A DNA stretch of 64,000 nucleotides from Nitrospinaceae bacterium (lineage in GTDB: Bacteria; Nitrospinota; Nitrospinia; Nitrospinales; VA-1). The notes beneath the pieces were generated by a model that did no database searches, was not told where the DNA came from, and saw only the letters and a list, made by a program, of their open reading frames with translations. The stretch is taken from positions 326,362-390,361 of the forward strand of contig JAJDAY010000026.1 of NCBI GenBank assembly GCA_029261655.1, written 5' to 3'. Every line of letters begins with the position of its first letter. The stretch's first letter is position 1. A program made the translations under genes and the position numbers. Shown here piece by piece: positions 56,273 through 64,000 of the stretch.

Positions 56273-56826
56273 AGGACCAGATTGAAAAAATACTGTTGGC
56301 GTTGGGAGAGAACCCTGAGCGCGAAGGCCTGCAAAATACGCCGGAGAGAGTCGAGAAATCATTGCAGTTTTTGACCAGCGGTTACACGACCGATATCGAC
56401 GAACTGGTCAATGGCGCCCTGTACCACGAAAACTACGACGAAATGGTTATTGTCAAAGACATCGACATTTTCAGTTTGTGCGAGCATCATATGCTACCCT
56501 TTTTGGGGAAATGCCACGTCGCCTATCTCCCCAAAGGTAAGATCATCGGGTTGAGCAAAATTCCCAGGATCGCCGATGCTTTCAGCAGAAGGTTGCAGGT
56601 GCAGGAGCGTTTGACCAACCAGATCGCCGATTGCCTGAATAAAATTTTACAACCCCAGGGAGTGGGTGTGGTCATCGAAGCCTTGCACATGTGCATGTCC
56701 ATGCGTGGAGTGCAAAAACAAAGTTCCTACACCACCACAAGCTCCATGCTCGGTAGTTTCAAGTCTGACGCCAGAACCAGAAGCGAATTTTTAAGCCTGA
56801 TTCAACCCCAGGGGACAAGATCCTGA
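56269..56826 (+). CDS. folE: GTP cyclohydrolase I
   Basis: The 185-residue enzyme makes dihydroneopterin triphosphate, the first step of folate and pterin synthesis. Zinc ligands are in [20 protein letters not shown] (Cys, His) and [10 protein letters not shown] (Cys). [11 protein letters not shown]-type and [13 protein letters not shown] blocks also match. It overlaps the PTPS gene by 4 bp. Confidence 0.96.
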   Translation: MKDQIEKILLALGENPEREGLQNTPERVEKSLQFLTSGYTTDIDELVNGALYHENYDEMVIVKDIDIFSLCEHHMLPFLGKCHVAYLPKGKIIGLSKIPRIADAFSRRLQVQERLTNQIADCLNKILQPQGVGVVIEALHMCMSMRGVQKQSSYTTTSSMLGSFKSDARTRSEFLSLIQPQGTRS

Positions 56827-56847
56827 CTTCCAAAATAAGGTGACTTC

Positions 56848-57831
56848 TTGAGCACCGCCAATAAAGAAATAATAATCGAAAACAACGATCTGATTCCCAA
56901 ACTGTTTGGAACGCACGACCTCAACCTCAAACTGATAGAGAAAAAATTCGACGTCCGCATCATAGCCCGTGGAAACCAGATCAACGTGGCCGGTTCCCCG
57001 GACTCCATAAATACCGTCCAGCGGCTCCTGAACCAATTGCAAAAATTGTTTGAGAGCAAGCAACCGCCGCAAAACGGAGACATCAAATTCGCCATCCGCC
57101 TGATCGCCGACGACCCCGACATTGATTTAGTTTCCATCTTTACCGAGCGTGTGGCCCTGGCCCCAGGCCGGGGGTACATTTCTCCCAAGGGTTCGTCCCA
57201 AAGAATGCTGATTCAAGCCGGCAAGCGCGATGACATTATTCTTGCCATCGGTCCTGCGGGAACGGGTAAAACCTACCTGGCCGTGGCAATGGCCGTGGAA
57301 GGTTTGCTCAAAAACCGATTTAAAAAAATTGTCCTTGTGCGCCCTGCCGTGGAAGCGGGAGAAAAACTGGGGTTTTTACCGGGAGACATCTCGGAGAAAA
57401 TCCATCCCTATCTGATGCCGCTATACGACGCATTGAACGAAATGATGGAAGCCAATCAGGTCTGGCGGATGATAGAAGACGGAGTCATCGAAATCGCTCC
57501 GCTCGCTTATATGCGCGGGCGAACCCTGAATGACGCATTCATTATTCTCGATGAAGCGCAAAATTCCACACGCGAACAGATGAAAATGTTTTTGACCCGG
57601 CTGGGCTTCCGCTCCAAAATGGTGATCACCGGAGACGTCACTCAAATCGACCTTGCAAGCTCCAGAGATTCCGGGCTGATTCATGTGCAAAAATTATTAC
57701 AGGGGATCGACGGTATCCAGTTCGTCTACTTCACCGAAAAAGATGTCGTCCGGCACGAACTTGTGAAAAAAATCATCAAAGCTTACGATAAAAACGACCG
57801 CGCCCCAGGCGGTCCGCCTGAAAACGCATAA
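56848..57831 (+). CDS. phoH: PhoH-like ATPase
   Basis: The 327-residue protein has Walker A (GPAGTGKTYLAV), Walker B (AFIILDEAQN) and a KH-like N-terminal region, as in PhoH-like proteins next to ybeY. They are implicated in RNA metabolism, perhaps ribosome maturation with YbeY. It starts at TTG 56848 with AAGGTGA upstream and shares one base with the ybeY start (TAATG). Confidence 0.94.
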   Translation: MSTANKEIIIENNDLIPKLFGTHDLNLKLIEKKFDVRIIARGNQINVAGSPDSINTVQRLLNQLQKLFESKQPPQNGDIKFAIRLIADDPDIDLVSIFTERVALAPGRGYISPKGSSQRMLIQAGKRDDIILAIGPAGTGKTYLAVAMAVEGLLKNRFKKIVLVRPAVEAGEKLGFLPGDISEKIHPYLMPLYDALNEMMEANQVWRMIEDGVIEIAPLAYMRGRTLNDAFIILDEAQNSTREQMKMFLTRLGFRSKMVITGDVTQIDLASSRDSGLIHVQKLLQGIDGIQFVYFTEKDVVRHELVKKIIKAYDKNDRAPGGPPENA

Positions 57832-58292
57832 TGGATGTTCAAATCCAGAACGATCAGAACGTCTTAAAAGTCGACCCCAAAAGATTGAAAAGTCATGCTG
57901 AAAAATTTCTGCGGGCTTTAGGTCGGCAGGATGATGAACTCAGTGTCCTGCTGGTCGATGACGCCACTATCCAGAAATTGAACCAGCAACATAGAGACAT
58001 TGATGTCGCCACCGATGTTCTTTCGTTCCCGCAGATGGACGACGACGAATTCATTTCACATATGCTGGGAGACGTGGTAATTTCTGTGGAAACGGCAGAG
58101 CGACAAGCGGCGGAGCATCGTTTATCCCTGGAACAGGAACTGGTTCTATTGCTCCTCCACGGCCTGCTTCACCTCATGGGTTACGACCACGAAAAGTCAC
58201 CAGAGGAGGAACAGGTGATGAAGGAAAAAACCTGGGAATTATTCTCTTTGGTTTTCCCCGGTCAAACGCCGTCCGATGCCTGCGATTATTGA
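57831..58292 (+). CDS. ybeY: Endoribonuclease YbeY
   Basis: The 153-residue metalloprotein is needed for 16S rRNA 3' end maturation and ribosome quality control. The zinc site is HGLLHLMGYDH. The DVATDVLSFP block before it is also typical. It follows phoH with a 1-bp overlap, the common phoH-ybeY order. Confidence 0.96.
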   Translation: MDVQIQNDQNVLKVDPKRLKSHAEKFLRALGRQDDELSVLLVDDATIQKLNQQHRDIDVATDVLSFPQMDDDEFISHMLGDVVISVETAERQAAEHRLSLEQELVLLLLHGLLHLMGYDHEKSPEEEQVMKEKTWELFSLVFPGQTPSDACDY

Positions 58293-58332
58293 TTCTAATT
58301 TTTAACCTCATTCACTTACGAAAACTAAGACT

Positions 58333-58821
58333 ATGAAACAGGTTTGGGCTCCCTGGCGAATGGAATACATCAGACAGGACAAGTCGGGCGAATGCATTTT
58401 CTGCGTTCTGCCAAAGGCCAATGCGGATAAAAAAAATTTTATTCTCCATAAAGGCAATACCTGCTTCGTCATCATGAACGTTTATCCTTACAACACCGGC
58501 CATCTGATGGTCTCGCCCTATCGCCACCTGTCCTGCATCACCAAAATGGATGAAAAAGAAAATACCGAGCTCAACCACCTGACCCAAAAATGCGTGGAAA
58601 TCCTCCGAACCGTTAAATCGCCCGAAGGATTCAACATCGGAGTCAATCTGGGCAAAGCAGGCGGGGCCGGATTCGACGAGCACATTCACATGCACATCGT
58701 TCCCCGGTGGATCGGAGACACCAATTTCATGCCCGTTTTGGCAGATATCCGGGTTCACCCGGAGCATTTGCAAGCCACTTACGACAATCTGTTGCCGCAT
58801 TTTAAAACCCTCTCCCAATAA
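58333..58821 (+). CDS. HIT-family nucleotide hydrolase/transferase
   Basis: The 162-residue protein has the histidine triad HIHMHIVPRW (His-x-His-x-His) and starts QVWAPWRMEYI with CIFC, features of the AP4A phosphorylase / FHIT-like HIT branch. It likely cleaves dinucleoside polyphosphates or adenylated compounds. mutS begins 10 bp after the stop. Confidence 0.93.
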   Translation: MKQVWAPWRMEYIRQDKSGECIFCVLPKANADKKNFILHKGNTCFVIMNVYPYNTGHLMVSPYRHLSCITKMDEKENTELNHLTQKCVEILRTVKSPEGFNIGVNLGKAGGAGFDEHIHMHIVPRWIGDTNFMPVLADIRVHPEHLQATYDNLLPHFKTLSQ

Positions 58822-58831
58822 TTTCCGTATC

Positions 58832-61495
58832 ATGAGTGCTGGAGAAAAACTCAAGGATTCTTCCGAAGAAGAAACTCCAATGATGCGGCAATACCATCGT
58901 ATTAAAAAGAATTGCTCCGACGCCGTCCTGTTTTTTCGCATGGGAGATTTTTATGAGATGTTCAACGAAGACGCCAAGGTCGCTTCCCGCATTCTTGAAA
59001 TCGCACTGACCTCGCGCAGTAAAAATAAAGCCAACGCAACACCGATGTGCGGAATTCCCCATCATTCCGCCAACGCGTACATCTCCAAACTCATCAAGGC
59101 CGGGAAAAAAGTCGCCATCTGCGAGCAAACTGAAGATCCGAAATTTGCCAAAGGATTGGTGCAACGGGAAATCGTCCGCATCGTGACTCCGGGAACCGTC
59201 TTCGAAGATTCTTTACTGGACCCCAAGAGCCATCACTTTCTGGTGTCCATTTTCTTTGGCAAGGATGGGCTGGGCCTCGCCGCTCTCGATATTTCCACAG
59301 GGCTTTTCAAGGTCACGGAAATTTCAGGAGACAACGCGGAATTGCTTTTGCGCGATGAACTTGAAAAAATAGATCCAAAAGAAATTTTGACCCCGGAATC
59401 CTCAGCCAAAACCACCCATGACAGCACTCCGTGGTCCGCAAACGGCAACACCAGTCTCCATCAATGTGAAGACTGGACCTTTTCTCACGGCGAAGCCTAC
59501 CGGAAATTGCTGGAGCATTTCAAAACCGGTTCTCTGGAAGGATTCGGATGCGAAAATTTGCGGTACGCTGTTTCTGCCGCCGGCGCCTTGATCCATTACC
59601 TGCACGAAACCCAGAAATCTGCTTTGAGCCATATCAGCTCCCTTTCCACCTATCACATTCACAACTCCATGCTTCTGGATCAGACGACCATCAAGAGTCT
59701 GGAGCTGATTCAATCGAGCGATGGGGGCCGGAAAAATTCCCTTCTGGACTTACTGGACGCGACTGAAACACCCATGGGAGCAAGGAAAATCAAAGAATGG
59801 ATATTGACCCCCCTGATCGACCAGAGGGTCATCGTGGAACGACTGACCCAGGTAGAAACGTTCAAGGAAAACCCGCTTTTAAGAAATGAAATGCGGACCC
59901 ATTTACGGAAAATTCACGATCTCGAACGCCTGGTCGGCCGGATTTCCATATTCATCTGCAGTGGCCGCGATTTGATCGCGCTTAAAAATTCCATTGAAAC
60001 TTTCCCGGAAATTTTTTCCGTACTTGAACAATTCCAGGCCGCTACCCAATATAGCGGTGCGTGGGACAATCTGGAGGATATTTTCCGGCTCATTGATGAA
60101 AAGATCGTCGATGACCCTCCAGTCAACTTAAAGGACGGTCACCTGATAAAACCCGGCTGTGACGATGAACTCGACCGGTTAAAGTCGATCAGCCGGGACG
60201 GTAAAAGCTGGATCGCCGCTCTCGAAGCCAGGGAAAAGGAGCGCACCGGCATTCCCCTTTTAAAAGTGGGTTTCAATCGAATCTACGGCTACTACATCGA
60301 AGTGACAAAAAAAAATATCGACCGTGTCCCCGAAGAATATATTCGCAAACAATCGCTGGTCAATGCCGAGCGCTATATATCCCCTGAACTGAAAGAATAT
60401 GAAATTGAAATAACCGGAGCTGAAGATAAAATCTCCGAACTGGAACTTACGCTATTTCAGAAAATCCGCCAGGACATCGCCAAAGAGGGTCCGCGTATCC
60501 AGAACATGGCCAGAATCATTGCTGAAATTGACGCTCTGTTTTCATTTGCGGAAACCGCCCACCGGAACAATTATTGCCGGCCCGCTATTCAGGAAGATTC
60601 CACCTTGAAACTGGTGAACGGCAGGCACCCCTTGGTCGAGCATATTGATCCTTCCAATCAGTTCATTCCCAACGACACCCTTCTGGATTCTTTCGACAAC
60701 CAGGTCATGATCATCACCGGCCCCAACATGGCCGGAAAATCAACTTTTCTCAGGCAGGTCGCACTCATCACTCTGATGGCGCAAATCGGCAGTTTCGTTC
60801 CGGCGGACGAGGCCAAAGTCGGCATTGTCGACCGGATATTTTCGCGCGTCGGGGCGCAGGATCATCTATTAAAGGGCCAATCCACTTTCATGGTGGAAAT
60901 GAACGAAGCCGCCAATATTTTAAACAACGCCACTGCCAGGAGCCTCATCATTCTGGACGAAATCGGCAGAGGAACCAGCACCTTCGACGGCATCAGCATC
61001 GCCTGGTCCATTGTGGAATACCTGCACGCCTCAAACGAAGAGCGGGGTGGCCCAAAAACCCTGTTCGCCACCCATTACCATGAGCTGACCGAACTGGCAC
61101 TGGTCCTTTCCGGCGTAAAAAATTTCAACGTGCAGGTCAAGGAATGGAACGATGAAATCATATTTTTGCGGAAAATCGTCGCCGGCGGAGCCGATAAAAG
61201 TTACGGGATACAAGTCGCAAAGCTTGCGGGATTGCCGGAGAAAGTGCTCAAACGGGCCTTCGAGGTCCTGGACAACCTTGAAAAAAAAGAATTCGATGAG
61301 GTGGGCCAACCCCGGATTTCCCACCGCGAGGATGCCCCCGCCCCTAGCGGCCCCCAGCAATTATTGATGTTTGGAGAAGAACCCTCCCCTGTTCTCAAAA
61401 AACTGGACGGTCTGGACCCCGACGACCTCACACCGAAGCAGGCTCTGGACCTGGTTTTTGAACTGAAAGACCTGCGGAAAAAAATGGGAAAATAA
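58832..61495 (+). CDS. mutS: DNA mismatch repair protein MutS
   Basis: The 887-residue protein recognises mismatches and starts repair. The mismatch-binding motif FFRMGDFYEMF (Phe-x-Glu) is near residue 34. GPNMAGKSTFLRQ is Walker A, LIILDEIGRGTSTFDG Walker B, and TLFATHYHEL the ABC-type His switch. The C-terminal residues form a helical dimerisation tail. Normal length. Confidence 0.97.
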   Translation: MSAGEKLKDSSEEETPMMRQYHRIKKNCSDAVLFFRMGDFYEMFNEDAKVASRILEIALTSRSKNKANATPMCGIPHHSANAYISKLIKAGKKVAICEQTEDPKFAKGLVQREIVRIVTPGTVFEDSLLDPKSHHFLVSIFFGKDGLGLAALDISTGLFKVTEISGDNAELLLRDELEKIDPKEILTPESSAKTTHDSTPWSANGNTSLHQCEDWTFSHGEAYRKLLEHFKTGSLEGFGCENLRYAVSAAGALIHYLHETQKSALSHISSLSTYHIHNSMLLDQTTIKSLELIQSSDGGRKNSLLDLLDATETPMGARKIKEWILTPLIDQRVIVERLTQVETFKENPLLRNEMRTHLRKIHDLERLVGRISIFICSGRDLIALKNSIETFPEIFSVLEQFQAATQYSGAWDNLEDIFRLIDEKIVDDPPVNLKDGHLIKPGCDDELDRLKSISRDGKSWIAALEAREKERTGIPLLKVGFNRIYGYYIEVTKKNIDRVPEEYIRKQSLVNAERYISPELKEYEIEITGAEDKISELELTLFQKIRQDIAKEGPRIQNMARIIAEIDALFSFAETAHRNNYCRPAIQEDSTLKLVNGRHPLVEHIDPSNQFIPNDTLLDSFDNQVMIITGPNMAGKSTFLRQVALITLMAQIGSFVPADEAKVGIVDRIFSRVGAQDHLLKGQSTFMVEMNEAANILNNATARSLIILDEIGRGTSTFDGISIAWSIVEYLHASNEERGGPKTLFATHYHELTELALVLSGVKNFNVQVKEWNDEIIFLRKIVAGGADKSYGIQVAKLAGLPEKVLKRAFEVLDNLEKKEFDEVGQPRISHREDAPAPSGPQQLLMFGEEPSPVLKKLDGLDPDDLTPKQALDLVFELKDLRKKMGK

Positions 61496-61816
61496 AGTTT
61501 TACTATGAAAATCTGCCCCCTCGCCTTGCCCTAAAATGTATTGATAAACCGAAGTTTTTATCGTTAGCCTGATATAAATTACCTCAATAATATGAACTAG
61601 TTGAAGGTTGACTCCCTCCCTCAAACCCCAGATTCAGTGAACACGATCTCCCATTTTCCGGCTAAGTCCACTATTTAATTGGCTTTACAATTTTCTGAAA
61701 AGGGGGTATCTTATGGTTTTACGGGTCTTTTCAAATATTATAGCTATTTTGATATTATTCCCCTAAAGAAGACTATCTGCAAAGTGACCTTCCTTTCGAT
61801 CCAAAGGAGAAGCTGG
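61496..61816. other. Gap with a possible 17-codon leader ORF
   Basis: AAGGGGG followed by ATG 61713 opens a 17-codon hydrophobic ORF ending at 61766, a possible leader peptide of the DUF4390 gene. I see no other feature. The peptide is speculative. Confidence 0.3.
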
Positions 61817-62512
61817 TTGAACCTTTTTATAAGTATTAAGAAAAAAACCGCGTATAAGGGATTTGTGGGCCTCATCGCTCTGACATGGCTTTCATTGAGC
61901 TTTCTGGTTGTCCCCGTGGTTTCCGCAAACCCTGAGGTTGCCAACATAGGCGTGGGAACAAAAGGAAATTACATCGTCATGGATGCTATTTTGACGGAGG
62001 GAATCGAGGGCAAGATCCTTGAGGCCATTGAAAGCGGTGTGCCGATGACGATCACCTTCCAAATCGAATTGCGGAAACAAAGCTCTTTTTGGGTCGATTC
62101 TCTGGTGAGAGCCAATACGGTCAGCCACACCGTTCATTTTGATTCCCTGAAAAAGGTGTACCGGTTTTCAGAGATGGGAAAGCATGTGAAACGCACCATC
62201 ATTACCCGGAAAAAAGATCGCTATCAAAAATTAATGCAGACGCTCAAGAATATTCCCATCGCTCCCACCTACCAACTGGATCCAGGGGAAAAATATTATG
62301 TCCGCGTAAAAGCCGATCTCGAAATGGACCGGTTCTGGTTTCCTTTCAACTACCTGTTTTTCTTTGTTCCCTTCAACGACTATGAAACCTCCTGGTCGCA
62401 GACTTCTCCCCTCGCCCTTAATACGGAGCAAGCCCCCTCAACGGAAGCGTTTAATAAAAATTCTGAAGAAGGCAGAGGCTTAAATAATGTCATCCGCTCC
62501 TTCAACAAGTAG
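61817..62512 (+). CDS. DUF4390 domain protein
   Basis: The 231-residue protein has a signal peptide (KGFVGLIALTWLSLSFLVVPVVSA) and the DUF4390 pattern EGIEGKILEAIESGVPMTITFQIEL and YQLDPGEKYYVRVKADLEM. TTG 61817 with AAGGAG 7 nt upstream is a better start than TTG 61679, which would add 46 residues without similarity. DUF4390 genes commonly sit directly before NtrY-type sensor kinases, as here with a 26-bp overlap; a role in periplasmic sensing is inferred. Confidence 0.8.
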   Translation: MNLFISIKKKTAYKGFVGLIALTWLSLSFLVVPVVSANPEVANIGVGTKGNYIVMDAILTEGIEGKILEAIESGVPMTITFQIELRKQSSFWVDSLVRANTVSHTVHFDSLKKVYRFSEMGKHVKRTIITRKKDRYQKLMQTLKNIPIAPTYQLDPGEKYYVRVKADLEMDRFWFPFNYLFFFVPFNDYETSWSQTSPLALNTEQAPSTEAFNKNSEEGRGLNNVIRSFNK

Positions 62513-64000
62513 TCACCAGTTTTCCCAACCTTCCGAAGAATCCCTCCGAAGAAAAAAGAAAATCCGGACCCAGAAGATCATTGTCGCGATTATATTCGCC
62601 CTGGTCGGTTTGACCTTCATTGAGAATTATTTCCTGCAACAAGAAACCAGTGCCCCGATAGCGAATAATATCGCCGTTCTGGCGGTGTTTAACATCGTCC
62701 TGATCCTGCTTTTTGTCCTGATCGTTCTCATCACAAAAAACCTGGTCAAACTGTACAACGAACGCAAAAGTAAAATCATCGGGTCCAAATTTCAGACCAA
62801 ACTCATCATCGCGTTTTTGATCCTCGCCCTGGTGCCGTCCACCCTCCTGTTCATGACCGCCAGCAAACTGTTCACTCTCAGTATTGGAAGCTGGTTCAAC
62901 CTGCAGGTGGAGCAGACTTTGCAACGGTCCATGGACGTTGCCAGGGACTATTATGCCCATCTGGAGAAAGGAGCCTTGAACCGCACCCAGAAAATTGAAG
63001 GTTTCATTATAAAAGATAATCTTTTCATGAAAAAAAACCGAGACCAGTTACACGAGTTGGCAAAAGAAAAAATGGCTGAGTATGAGCTTGCGGGATTGCT
63101 GGTTTATGACCATCAAAAACAGATCGTGGTCGCCGTTTACGAGGAAGAAGATTCAGCCCACAGAAAAGCTGATTTTCGGGGTTTACTCAAAGAGAGCGTT
63201 GGCGGCGAAGGTGTTTCGGAAATTCGTTCCACCAGTCAGGGGACGTTTCTGGTGGTGATGGACCCACTCAAACAAACCCTGGAGGGAAAAATTCTGGTCT
63301 GGGGTTACCTCCTCACGCTGACCCCGATTCCCCAAAACTCGCTGGGCCGAATCGAAGCAATTAGGAGCACGTTTGAAGATTATCAACAGCAAAGCATGCT
63401 AAAACTGCCTGTCAGCGGCAGTTATTACATCACCTTCCTCCTGATCACGTTGCTGATTTTATTTTCAGCCATCTGGCTGGGGTTTTACATGGCGCGAGGC
63501 ATCACCATCCCCATTCAGAAACTGGCGGAAGGAACCCGGCGAATCGCCGAGGGCGATTTGGATTTTAAAATCGGCGTCCTGGCCAGCGACGAGATCGGTA
63601 TTCTGGTAGATTCCTTCAATAAAATGACCAATCAATTAAACGAAAGCCAGCAAAAAACCCGGCACGCCAATGAAAATTTAAAAGTCACCAATACCGAGCT
63701 TGAACAGAGGCACTACTATATTCAAACGATCCTTGAAAATATCGGCGCCGGTGTGGTTTCCGTGGACAAAAAAGGCCGTATCACCACTTTCAATAAAGCC
63801 GCCGAAAGAATACTAGGGGTTCAGGCCGGAGACGTTTTTGGCTGTAGCTATCGAGAGGCTTTCACCTCATCCTTCCACGAGCCCATTCGGAAAATGTCTA
63901 AAGAGATGGCCGATCAACAAAAGGATTCGATGGAAGAACATGTCGACATGAAAGTGGGTGAGGACCATTTGACTCTCCAGGTCAACATTCAGGCATTAAA
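62487..64000 (+). CDS. NtrY-type sensor histidine kinase (N-terminal part, runs off the window)
   Basis: The frame is open from ATG 62487 to the window end (504 codons visible). Two membrane helices near the start (IIVAIIFALVGLTFI, NIAVLAVFNIVLILLFVLIVL), a third (LIIAFLILALVPSTLLFM), a periplasmic region, a further helix (FLLITLLILFSAIWLGFYMA), then a HAMP domain (GITIPIQKLAEGTRRIAEGDLDFKIG) and a PAS domain (ILENIGAGVVSVDKKGRITTFNKAAERILGV) are visible. That order is NtrY. The kinase domain and probably NtrX follow beyond the edge. NtrY-NtrX act with sigma-54, consistent with the sigma-54 promoter at 37694. Confidence 0.9.
   Translation, partial: MSSAPSTSSHQFSQPSEESLRRKKKIRTQKIIVAIIFALVGLTFIENYFLQQETSAPIANNIAVLAVFNIVLILLFVLIVLITKNLVKLYNERKSKIIGSKFQTKLIIAFLILALVPSTLLFMTASKLFTLSIGSWFNLQVEQTLQRSMDVARDYYAHLEKGALNRTQKIEGFIIKDNLFMKKNRDQLHELAKEKMAEYELAGLLVYDHQKQIVVAVYEEEDSAHRKADFRGLLKESVGGEGVSEIRSTSQGTFLVVMDPLKQTLEGKILVWGYLLTLTPIPQNSLGRIEAIRSTFEDYQQQSMLKLPVSGSYYITFLLITLLILFSAIWLGFYMARGITIPIQKLAEGTRRIAEGDLDFKIGVLASDEIGILVDSFNKMTNQLNESQQKTRHANENLKVTNTELEQRHYYIQTILENIGAGVVSVDKKGRITTFNKAAERILGVQAGDVFGCSYREAFTSSFHEPIRKMSKEMADQQKDSMEEHVDMKVGEDHLTLQVNIQAL

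Noticed and set aside
61713-61766. 17-codon leader peptide before DUF4390
   Set aside because: It has a ribosome-site-like AAGGGGG, but no regulatory codons or structure; too short to call a gene.

Overview
The window looks like a chromosomal contig from a marine, nitrite-oxidiser-like member of the Nitrospinota (Nitrospina group). The basis is gene content, not a marker gene. Three reductive-TCA-type modules sit within 64 kb: a quinone-linked fumarate reductase/succinate dehydrogenase with a CCG-domain subunit (11586-15114), succinyl-CoA ligase sucDC (44381-46407) and a multi-subunit 2-oxoacid:ferredoxin oxidoreductase (51256-54545). A cytochrome bd-like oxidase subunit of the kind described in nitrite oxidisers lies at the left edge. 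The cell is diderm (LPS heptosyltransferases, periplasmic HtrA proteases) and encodes flagellar proteins. No rRNA, tRNA, CRISPR array, prophage or intact insertion sequence was found.

Layout. 1-4277: bd-like oxidase subunit (cut by the window edge), hisD and a TIGR04282/DUF2064-type transferase, all on the minus strand. 4407-8868: a plus-strand run of PAP2 phosphatase (apparently with an ATT start), two GT9 heptosyltransferases flanking a Trm112-like protein, and glycine decarboxylase subunit 2. 9075-15114: HupE/UreJ-like protein, DASS dicarboxylate transporter and the sdhABE operon, whose leader carries a terminator-like hairpin. 15587-18924: DEAD-box helicase and ligA, convergent.

18994-22625 is the most unusual part. 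A mercury-type MerR regulator is transcribed divergently from a six-gene, AT-richer operon. Between them is a textbook MerR promoter with a 19-bp spacer and a perfect dyad. The operon encodes a DUF169 protein, a CPIC thioredoxin-like protein, a SAM methyltransferase, an HgcA-family membrane corrinoid protein (NVWCA motif), a small Cys-rich protein and a protein with two YHS/TRASH-like Cys modules. Neither an HgcB ferredoxin nor any merA/B/T/P gene is present. I infer a metal-induced, HgcA-based methyl-transfer system of a previously undescribed arrangement.

22662-35209: two HtrA proteases, a candidate structured RNA, small membrane and lipoproteins, a DnaA/Hda-like ATPase, an OleC-like ligase, a GT39 glycosyltransferase, PAP2, and a TatT/TRAP solute-binding pair without its permease. 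35342-44359: a Cys-cluster protein, a 384-bp MITE-like element with perfect 29-bp terminal inverted repeats, a zinc-type alcohol dehydrogenase, a secreted EF-hand-like protein behind a sigma-54 promoter, lysA, speA, a truncated hemoglobin and several small proteins. 46605-48702: fliS and fliD. 48951-51051: small proteins of mostly unknown function. 54648-62512: a housekeeping run (ndk, FmdB-type zinc ribbon, PTPS, folE, phoH, ybeY, HIT, mutS, DUF4390), then an NtrY-type sensor kinase running off the right edge.
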